From Acetatifactor aquisgranensis (GTDB lineage: Bacteria > Bacillota > Clostridia > Lachnospirales > Lachnospiraceae): a stretch of DNA of 64,000 nucleotides. Shown here piece by piece: positions 57,940-64,000 of this stretch (positions within the stretch are counted from its first letter, which is position 1; every line of letters starts with the position of its first letter). The notes beneath the pieces were generated by a model. The model was not told the origin of the DNA. It searched no databases and saw nothing but the letters and a program-made list of their open reading frames with translations. Where the stretch lies: positions 65,764-129,763 of the forward strand of contig NZ_CALPDH010000018.1 in assembly GCF_943193215.1 (NCBI RefSeq), in the 5' to 3' direction. The translations under genes and the position numbers were made by a program.

Positions 57940-59681
57940 GAAGACATGCTATGCGTCTTGGGGATGCCGGCGCGGGATGCGTCTGCCGTAAAAAGGATGG
58001 TTCCCAAGCGGAGACGACATGGGGCGGGAAGCTTCAGAATCAGGAGCTTCGGAATGATAAGCTTCGCAAAAGAGTATGCAGAAGGGCGGAGCTGTTCCTG
58101 GCAGGAATTTCTCTGGCAGTGGGAAGCATGCTGGCGCTTACCGGCTGTCACGGTTCAAAGGGACTGGATGCCTTTGTGATTCCGGAAGAATTCGACACAG
58201 CAGAAGAGTACGAAATCACGTTCTGGGCAAAAAACGACACCAATAAGACCCAGACTGCCATCTACGAACAGGCCATTGCGGATTTTGAAAATCTGTATCC
58301 GAACATCACGGTGAATCTGCGGCTGTATACGGATTATGGTAAAATATATAACGATGTGATAACAAATATCGCTACCAATACCACGCCGAATGTCTGCATC
58401 ACCTATCCTGACCATATCGCCACTTACCTGACAGGCGTGAATCAGGTGGTGCCGCTGGAAGAGCTTTTCGATGACGAAAGTTACGGTCTCGGCGGCAGTG
58501 AGGTCAGGTACGATTCCCCGGCGAGAGAGGAAATCATTCCGAAGTTTCTGGAGGAGTGCTCCTTTGGTGGTCACTATTACGCCATTCCCTATATGCGCTC
58601 CACAGAAGCGTGCTATATTAATAAGACATATGTAGAAAAACTGGGGTACGATTTGCCGGATGACCTTACATGGGATTTCGTCTGGGAGGTATCGGAGGCG
58701 GCCATGGAAACAGACAGCGAGGGGAACTATTTGGTGAACGGTCAGAATGTGCTGATTCCTTTTATCTATAAATCCACCGACAATATGATGATACAGCAGC
58801 TCCGGCAAAGAAACGCCGGCTATTCCACGGAAGACAGCGAGATACTGCTCTTTTCCGATACAACGAAGGAACTGCTGGAGACAGTGGCGGAGCACGCGGG
58901 AACAGGGGCATTCTCCACCTTTAAGATTTCCAGCTACCCGGCCAACTTCCTGAACGCGGGGCAGTGCATATTTGCCATTGACTCCACTGCCGGCGCCACC
59001 TGGATGGGAAGCGACGCGCCGTTAATAGATATCAGCGGGGACAAGCTGGTGCAATTCGAGACGGAAGTCATGGCCATACCGCAGTTTGACGCGGAGAATC
59101 CGCAGATGATATCCCAGGGACCGTCAGTCTGCGTCTTCAATAAAGAGAACCCGCAGGAAGTGCTGGCATCGTGGCTGTTCGCGCAGTATCTGCTGACCAA
59201 CGACGTACAGATCGCCTACGCGGAGACGGAAGGATATGTGCCGGTGACTTCCAGGGCACAGCAGTCGGAAGAGTATCTGGATTATCTTTCCAGATGCGGC
59301 GAAGACAATTCCGCCCATTATGAAGTGAAAATCAAGGCGGCGGAGCTTCTGCTGGAAAATATGGATTATACCTTTGTCACGCCCGTGTTCAACGGTTCGG
59401 CCTCTCTGCGGGACGCGGCGGGCAGGCTGATTGAGGAGACGGTGAAATCCGTCCGGCGTTCCCAGACAGTGGACGATGCCTACTTTGAAAAGCTTTATGA
59501 GGATACTGTTTCTTTGTACAGACTGGATCAGCTGCAGCGCCAGAACAGATCGGCTTCAGGAGGCAAAACAGACTTGGGGCCGCTGCCCGGTACATCCGTG
59601 GCTCTTCTGGCGTCTCTGGCGGGGATCTGGGTATTGATCATTGTGTATGTTTTTGCCCGGAAAAGAAAGAAGACTGAATAA
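57936..59681 (+). CDS. Extracellular solute-binding lipoprotein with C-terminal membrane helix
   Basis: A 581-residue family 1 solute-binding protein of the ABC system. An unusually long charged N-terminus (about 48 residues) precedes the signal helix LFLAGISLAVGSMLALTGC, where LTGC is the lipobox and C69 the likely lipid anchor. The binding domain has EITFWAKNDTNKTQTAIYEQ, TVNLRLYTDYGKIYNDVITN, and MRSTEACYINKTYVEKLGYD. Unusually, the C-terminus has another membrane helix (VALLASLAGIWVLIIVYVF) with a basic end ARKRKKTE. Coupled by ATGA overlap to the permease. Sugar specificity unknown. Confidence 0.9.
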   Translation: MRRHAMRLGDAGAGCVCRKKDGSQAETTWGGKLQNQELRNDKLRKRVCRRAELFLAGISLAVGSMLALTGCHGSKGLDAFVIPEEFDTAEEYEITFWAKNDTNKTQTAIYEQAIADFENLYPNITVNLRLYTDYGKIYNDVITNIATNTTPNVCITYPDHIATYLTGVNQVVPLEELFDDESYGLGGSEVRYDSPAREEIIPKFLEECSFGGHYYAIPYMRSTEACYINKTYVEKLGYDLPDDLTWDFVWEVSEAAMETDSEGNYLVNGQNVLIPFIYKSTDNMMIQQLRQRNAGYSTEDSEILLFSDTTKELLETVAEHAGTGAFSTFKISSYPANFLNAGQCIFAIDSTAGATWMGSDAPLIDISGDKLVQFETEVMAIPQFDAENPQMISQGPSVCVFNKENPQEVLASWLFAQYLLTNDVQIAYAETEGYVPVTSRAQQSEEYLDYLSRCGEDNSAHYEVKIKAAELLLENMDYTFVTPVFNGSASLRDAAGRLIEETVKSVRRSQTVDDAYFEKLYEDTVSLYRLDQLQRQNRSASGGKTDLGPLPGTSVALLASLAGIWVLIIVYVFARKRKKTE

Positions 59682-59701
59682 ATGGAAAAGGATATAAGGA
59701 C

Positions 59702-61063
59702 ATGAAAGACCGTATATTTTCGGACAAGATTTTCTGCAGAAAGCTGCTGATGCTCACCGCGCCCATTGCGCTGCAGAGCCTGATGCTGGCTTCCGTGGCG
59801 GCGGCGGATGCCATCATGCTGGGAAGCGTGGCCCAGGACTCCATGGCGGCAGTCTCTCTGGCGACGCAGATACAGTTCATCCAGAATATGATCCTAAGCG
59901 CAGTGGTCTCCGCCGCCGCCATTCTGGGGGCCCAGTACTGGGGGAAAGGAGACGTGCAGACGGTTGACGATATTTTCTGTATCGCTCTACGCTATTGCGG
60001 TATCGCTTCCTTACTGTTCTTTGTGGGATGCGTGTTTTTTCCCAGATATCTAATGGTGATTTTCACCAACGAGGAGGCGCTGATTGCCATAGGTATCCGG
60101 TATCTGAAAGTGGCCGGATGGTCCTACCTTCTCACGGGCATTTCCCAGTGCTATCTGGTCATCATGAAAGTCAGCGGGCATGCGTCACAGACCGCCATGA
60201 TCAGCTCCGGGGCGGTGATTCTGAATATTGTGCTGAACGCGGTGTTCATCTTTGGATTGTTCGGGCTGCCTGCCATGGAGGTGCAGGGAGCGGCGCTGGC
60301 CACTTTGATTGCCAGGGTGGTGGAGCTGCTCTGGTGCGTCCTCTGCTCCAGGAGGGAGGGGTATGTACGCCCTCAGTGGAACCGGTTCCTGAAGCGCAAT
60401 CCGCTGCTGGCCTCGGATTTCTGGAAATGCGCGTTCCCGCTGCTGGGGGCGAGCCTTTTCTGGGGCGTGGGGTTCACTTCCTACACCGCTTTCATGGGAC
60501 ATATGGGGACGGACGCGGCGGCAGCCAATTCCGTGGCCTCTGTGGTCAGGGATTTGATCTGCTGTCTCTGCAACGGCATCAGCAGCGGCGGGGGCATCCT
60601 GGTGGGGCATGAGCTGGGCGCGGGCAATCTGGAGCGGGGGAAGCTGTATGGGAACCGTCTGGTGAAGCTGGCGTTCCTGTGCGGGTTCCTCTCCACAGGT
60701 GTCATGCTGCTGCTGACGCCTGTGGTGCTTGGGTTCGTGAAGCTGACGGACGACGCGCAGAAGTATCTGGTAGGGATGATGGTAATCATGGCATTCTATA
60801 TGATTGGCCGGGCGGTGAACACCATTATCATCAACGGCATTTTCGCCGCAGGCGGTGACACGATGTTCGATCTGTACAGCCTGGCTGTGTGCATGTGGGG
60901 GATTGCCGTGCCGCTGGCCGCCGCCGGAACGTTTTTGCTGGACTGGCCGGTGCTGGTGGTGTACGCCTGTACCTGTCTGGACGAGGTGGGGAAGATTCCC
61001 TGGGTGATGGGGCATTACAGGAAATATGGCTGGGTGAAGGACTTGACCCGGGAGATTACCTGA
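59702..61063 (+). CDS. MATE-family multidrug/metabolite efflux transporter
   Basis: A 453-residue membrane transporter with 12 predicted helices. N-terminal RKLLMLTAPIALQSLMLASV, AADAIMLGSVAQDSMAAVSL, and the second half repeat (TSYTAFMGHMGTDAAAANSV, NGISSGGGILVGHELGAGNL) are typical of MATE proteins of the NorM/DinF group, which export cationic compounds with Na+ or H+. It is 20 bases after the binding protein gene and may share its transcript. Substrate unknown. Confidence 0.92.
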   Translation: MKDRIFSDKIFCRKLLMLTAPIALQSLMLASVAAADAIMLGSVAQDSMAAVSLATQIQFIQNMILSAVVSAAAILGAQYWGKGDVQTVDDIFCIALRYCGIASLLFFVGCVFFPRYLMVIFTNEEALIAIGIRYLKVAGWSYLLTGISQCYLVIMKVSGHASQTAMISSGAVILNIVLNAVFIFGLFGLPAMEVQGAALATLIARVVELLWCVLCSRREGYVRPQWNRFLKRNPLLASDFWKCAFPLLGASLFWGVGFTSYTAFMGHMGTDAAAANSVASVVRDLICCLCNGISSGGGILVGHELGAGNLERGKLYGNRLVKLAFLCGFLSTGVMLLLTPVVLGFVKLTDDAQKYLVGMMVIMAFYMIGRAVNTIIINGIFAAGGDTMFDLYSLAVCMWGIAVPLAAAGTFLLDWPVLVVYACTCLDEVGKIPWVMGHYRKYGWVKDLTREIT

Positions 61064-61370
61064 GACTGCGCCATCCGTGTTGCGTTGCCGCTTCCCCCTA
61101 TGAATGGCTGGGTGTGGGAATCTTTGTGCTGGCCGTGGCGCATCATGTGCTGAACGGCAGACCAGTGGCGTCATCCTATCCCGGCAGGTGTTCAAAAGCA
61201 GCAAAAGGCTGGTGGCCACAGCCATCGTCAATATTGTCCTGCTTCCATCGAGTGGTATTGCTGATGCTGGTACCTGGAGGAGGTGAATGCCTGCACCTGC
61301 CTGGACGAGGGGGGGAAGATTCCCTGGGTGATGGGCATTGCAGGAAATAAGGCTGGGTGATTAAATGACG
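61064..61370 (+). pseudogene. Remnants of a DUF4405-like gene and a duplicated MATE 3' end
   Basis: Just after the MATE stop the frames read RHPCCVAASPYEWLGVGIFV, LAVAHHVLNGR and then, shifted, TSGVILSRQVFKSSKRLVAT, which resemble DUF4405 membrane proteins (EWLG...HHxLN; SGVxLSR). From about 61287 to 61360 the DNA is a degraded copy of the MATE gene end at 60965-61040 (both read GGGAAGATTCCCTGGGTGAT). No intact frame. This looks like a recombination scar. Confidence 0.6.
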
Positions 61371-61405
61371 TATTTCTGTTATCTGATTTGCTGCCTGACG
61401 GAATG

Positions 61406-61451
61406 GGAGCACGGCTGATTGGGGGAACCGAAAGGCTGTGCTCCTGTTTTG
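61406..61451 (+). terminator. Rho-independent terminator
   Basis: GGAGCACGGC pairs with GCTGTGCTCC (one wobble), followed by TGTTTTGCG. It closes the ABC/MATE transcription unit. Confidence 0.7.
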
Positions 61452-61488
61452 CGTTTTGGAAATGAATCAATTGTCTGTTTTCATAATA

Positions 61489-61508
61489 TATGACATAATG
61501 GTGTCATA
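61489..61508. promoter_or_regulatory. Promoter/operator of the WYL regulator
   Basis: TATGACA-TAATGG-TGTCATA is a perfect 7-bp inverted repeat, 43 bases before the WYL gene. A promoter TTGTCT (61471-61476), 17 bases, CATAAT (61494-61499) overlaps it; a second -10, TATACT, is at 61519-61524. It is likely the regulator's own binding site. Confidence 0.6.
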
Positions 61509-61550
61509 GTTTGTCTGCTATACTAAAAAAAGAGCGCAAGGGGTGTAAAG

Positions 61551-62459
61551 ATGAAGATTGACCGACTTATGGGGCTTGTGGTCTATTTGCTGAAGCATGG
61601 ACGGACGTCCGCACAGAAACTGGCCGAGGAGTTTGAGGTTTCTTCCAGGACAATCATGCGGGATTTAGAATCCCTGGATCAGGCGGGCATCCCGATTCAG
61701 GCCTTTTATGGGGTGGATGGAGGCTACCAGATTATGGACAGCTATGTACTGGAGAAGCAGGCTGTCACACGAAATGAGTACGACTGGCTTGTGACAGCCC
61801 TGAAAGGGATGGCCAGCGCGTACGCCAGCAAAAGCCTGGAGCGGACGCTGGCGAAGATAGAGAGCCTGAACGAAAGGGGAAACAATGCGGTTTCCGTGGA
61901 CTTGAGCGTGGCAGCGGAAGATGAGGAAATCAAGGGGCTGCTGAAGCTGCTGGAAGACGCAATCGGGAAAAAGCGCGTCGTCCGGTTTCTGTATACGAAC
62001 AGCCATGAGGAACGGAAAGAGATTCAGGTGGAACCGGTCTGCCTCCAGTATAAATGGTATAACTGGTATCTGATCGGATATCACGAAAAGCATCAGGATT
62101 ATTGCATGTTCAAGCTGGTTCGCATGGAGGATTTACGTGAAACAGATATAAAATATACGAGAGACCATGATGTTTCGGAGATAAAGTCCAGCGGCAGCAG
62201 GGAAAAAATCATGCATGTCAGCCTGTACGGAAAAGCGTGCGTGAGAGCGAAGTGCCGGGAATATCTGAATGGGCGGATTGTACAGGAATTTGAAAATGGT
62301 GATTTTATGTTTTGTTTCTCTGCACCGGAACATGAGACATTCTGGTATGGGGCGATTCTTTCTTTCGGAAATCATGTACGGATAATCGAACCGCCGGAAC
62401 TGAAAGAGCGCATTTTGAAAAACTGTAGAGAGATTCAGGCGGAATATGGAAGTTCTTGA
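61551..62459 (+). CDS. WYL-domain transcriptional regulator (HTH_11)
   Basis: A 302-residue YafY-like regulator. Residues 1-60: DeoR/HTH_11-type DNA-binding domain (SAQKLAEEFEVSSRTIMRDL, ESLDQAGIPI). Residues about 135-215: WYL domain (VVRFLYTNSHEERKEIQVEP, then YKWYNWYLIGYHEKHQDYCM), which binds small ligands or nucleic acids. A C-terminal WCX-type extension ends it. A palindrome just upstream suggests autoregulation. The RidA gene starts 28 bases downstream, probably in the same transcript. Confidence 0.92.
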   Translation: MKIDRLMGLVVYLLKHGRTSAQKLAEEFEVSSRTIMRDLESLDQAGIPIQAFYGVDGGYQIMDSYVLEKQAVTRNEYDWLVTALKGMASAYASKSLERTLAKIESLNERGNNAVSVDLSVAAEDEEIKGLLKLLEDAIGKKRVVRFLYTNSHEERKEIQVEPVCLQYKWYNWYLIGYHEKHQDYCMFKLVRMEDLRETDIKYTRDHDVSEIKSSGSREKIMHVSLYGKACVRAKCREYLNGRIVQEFENGDFMFCFSAPEHETFWYGAILSFGNHVRIIEPPELKERILKNCREIQAEYGSS

Positions 62460-62487
62460 AAATATTATAAAAAAGGAGTATAGGAGC

Positions 62488-62862
62488 ATGAACGAGATCA
62501 AAAGGTATGAGGTAAACGAGGAGTGGGCGCATTCCGGGATTGTCCAGGCGGGGGACTATTGTTTCCTGAATTATTGTGTGCGGAATATCGACGGCCCGAT
62601 TGAGCAGCAAGTCAGGGAAGCTTTTGACGTGATGGAAGAGCGGCTGGCGCTGGTGGGGCTGACCCTGGAACATGTAGTACAGATGAACTGCCTGTTCAAG
62701 AATATCTGGGATATCCCGGTGATGGAACAGGTGGTCAAAGAGAGGTTCCATGGCAAGTACCCCGCGCGCAAGTCCATTCAGACTGAGTTTGCTGATCCCG
62801 GCAATCTGCTGTTCCAGGTGGATGCCATTGCGTATTCTGGGAAATGTTGGGGACCACTATGA
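62488..62862 (+). CDS. RidA family protein
   Basis: A 124-residue YjgF/RidA-like protein; the founding family hydrolyses reactive enamine/imine intermediates made by PLP enzymes. Features: HSGIVQAGDYCFLNYCVRNI, IEQQVREAFDVMEERLALVG then LTLEHVVQMNCLF, and ARKSIQTEFADPGNLLFQVD. The catalytic arginine expected near residue 105 in RidA (usually in an R-x-x-x-V block) is not obviously aligned, so this may be a Rid subfamily with other activity. Start ATG 62488 with AAAGGAG. The end overlaps the minus-strand remnant by 6 bases. Confidence 0.85.
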   Translation: MNEIKRYEVNEEWAHSGIVQAGDYCFLNYCVRNIDGPIEQQVREAFDVMEERLALVGLTLEHVVQMNCLFKNIWDIPVMEQVVKERFHGKYPARKSIQTEFADPGNLLFQVDAIAYSGKCWGPL

Positions 62863-63231
62863 AACGATATAACGCGCAAGTTCCAATGCGATATCGAAAT
62901 GTCCGGAGTCGTGCTGCGTTCCCTCGACATGTCCCTCTTTTTGCCTGGTATCCCATTCAGGCGCGTCAAGGAGGTCGCCGCTGGTGAAGAATGTGTACAG
63001 GTTCAGCCCTCTGAAATCACACATGGCCTGGAGGGCGGCGCATTCCATCTCTACCGAGATGCAGCCGTCCGCTTTATGCTTTTCGAAGTTATTGACGGTT
63101 TCCCGATAGAAAGAGTCGGTGGTCCATGTCCTGCCTTTCACGTAAGGGATTCCGTTTTCCTCCATGAACCGGGCCACGATGTCCGCATTCCTGACTGTGA
63201 CATAATCCGCTGCAGGCGCATAGTGGTATGA
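62857..63231 (-). pseudogene. Nucleoside phosphorylase, C-terminal fragment
   Basis: On the minus strand the frame reads HYAPAADYVTVRNADIVARF, then GIPYVKGRTWTTDSFYRETV, CISVEMECAALQAMCDFRGL and NLYTFFTSGDLLDAPEWDTR. These are the C-terminal half of purine/uridine phosphorylases (PNP_UDP_1), including the substrate-binding VEMECAA. The frame hits a stop at about 63230 and the N-terminal half is missing, replaced by unrelated DNA. It is a truncated gene, probably cut by an insertion or deletion near 63235. Confidence 0.82.
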
Positions 63232-63451
63232 TTAACTCTTATTAGGAACACGAAATCGAAAGAAGATTGACGAAAATACAAGAAAACAGATTGAAACTAT
63301 CACATTACGCAGAAAACCGTCCTTGAAAATGGGGCGGTTTCTCTGTACGATATGGCCGGAGTCCACTGAGGGCCGCCCTGTTTTGGTTATCAAGGCGGCC
63401 CCCAGCAGACCCCGGCCATTCCACTCGCAAAGTATAAATATCGGGTAGCAA
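63232..63451. other. Non-coding stretch after the phosphorylase break
   Basis: No credible gene. It contains two hairpins, one with arms AAACCG/CGGTTT around 63311-63341 and one with GGGCCGCC/GGCGGCCC around 63371-63402. It separates the phosphorylase remnant from the inverted-repeat element and may be part of a larger mobile element continuing off the window. Confidence 0.4.
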
Positions 63452-63895
63452 CTTCGAGACAAAATGTCCCAAAGCAATCGTTGTCCCCGCGCATTTTTAC
63501 ATAGGGGCTCTGGTGGTATATCCCCCGTCGCCGCCTACTATTAAGCACAGGAGGGAGCTGGCGGTCAAGGGTGCGTAGCAACGCCGCTTGCGGCGGCTTA
63601 CCCTTGACGGCTTGCCCCGGCTGTGCTACCCCTCCGGCGCGGCGGGGGATATATCCTCCAGAGCCGCCCCCTTTCCCATGAATGGGGAAGGGTGGGGGGA
63701 TTGGGTTGAACGCGCTGTAAAAACCGCTTATTTTCCACGGCTGGAGTGTTAGCATTTAGGCGTTTGAAAGCCGCTTGTATCAAGGGTTTCCGGGCGCGTT
63801 TGGCAGGGGGGTGGTATGTTTATATGTCCTGCGTCCTATTCGTTCCACAAATGCTAACATTGAGGGTTCCTGCTTTGGGACATTTTGTCTCGAAG
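63452..63895. mobile_element. MITE-like element with perfect 25-bp terminal inverted repeats
   Basis: The ends 63452-63476 (CTTCGAGACAAAATGTCCC...) and 63871-63895 (...GGGACATTTTGTCTCGAAG) are perfect 25-bp inverted repeats, 444 bp apart outer to outer. The inside has no transposase or other credible gene. It contains a long nested inverted repeat (63505-63668: GGGGCTCTGG / CCAGAGCC arms; AAGGGT/ACCCTT inner arms) and a further hairpin CCCTTTCCCAT/ATGGGGAAGGG near 63670-63692. The layout is that of a non-autonomous transposable element or a structured RNA cassette. The 105 bases after it (63896-64000) show no gene. Confidence 0.7.
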
Positions 63896-64000
63896 ATAGA
63901 GGTTATCTCACATTCAGTTGTAACCCTAAAGTCGGATTATAAGTACTCAAAACGATAAAAACCAATATGCCGGCATCAAGAAACCTTGATTTTATCAGCA

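Overview
The window looks like a chromosome segment of a gut-type Clostridia (Lachnospiraceae-like) bacterium. Supporting this are the Gram-positive style Shine-Dalgarno sites, AGCS and SSF symporters, agr-like LytTR/GHKL signalling genes, DUF6273-type proteins and a lipoprotein-type sugar ABC system. The assignment is inference from gene families, not from a marker gene.

Layout. 1-7.0 kb: N-terminal part of a sodium:solute symporter (minus strand, running off the left edge), an OmpR-type two-component system with a membrane-anchored partner protein, an alanine/glycine symporter and peptidase T. 7.1-10.0 kb: a decayed locus with a LytTR response regulator (in-frame stop), a GHKL kinase (frameshift) and an ABC exporter (internal deletion). 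10.3-17.35 kb: an accessory island rich in immunity-type genes (DUF4303-like, SUKH), a AAA-ATPase/PD-(D/E)XK protein, a HAD hydrolase, an aminoglycoside 6'-N-acetyltransferase homologue, and broken ArsC, GNAT and toxin genes. 17.57-52.48 kb: a complete-looking ~34.9 kb HK97-type siphophage prophage. 52.3-63.2 kb: host genes again (miaB, a tcdA-like gene, a four-gene carbohydrate ABC operon, a MATE transporter, a WYL regulator, a RidA protein, a truncated nucleoside phosphorylase). 63.45-63.9 kb: a 444-bp element with perfect 25-bp terminal inverted repeats.

The prophage is the highlight. A large serine integrase has put it inside miaB at the codons for the GCQMN motif. The host 5' end is left at attL (17405-17577). 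The prophage supplies a new promoter, start and 59-codon N-terminus that read in frame into the host miaB body at attR, so the gene is cut but rebuilt with a phage-made N-terminus.

The prophage also carries a diversity-generating retroelement (DGR): a reverse transcriptase with YMDD and the DGR-type GSQVSQ motif, an A-rich template repeat (48004-48125) and two variable repeats. VR1 (47142-47263) ends the putative receptor-binding tail protein. VR2 (25519-25627) ends a second C-type-lectin-like protein 22 kb away among early genes. All 14 VR1 and 15 VR2 differences from the template fall on template adenines. Both VRs, but not the template, are followed by the same GC-rich hairpin. The rest of the phage has a divergent repressor/cro switch with four similar operators (one inside the end of cro), two DNA methyltransferases and a PAPS-reductase-like protein, an HUH replication initiator, HNH/terminase/portal/protease/capsid genes, a tail module with a canonical -1 frameshift site (CCCAAAT), and a holin/multidomain endolysin cassette.
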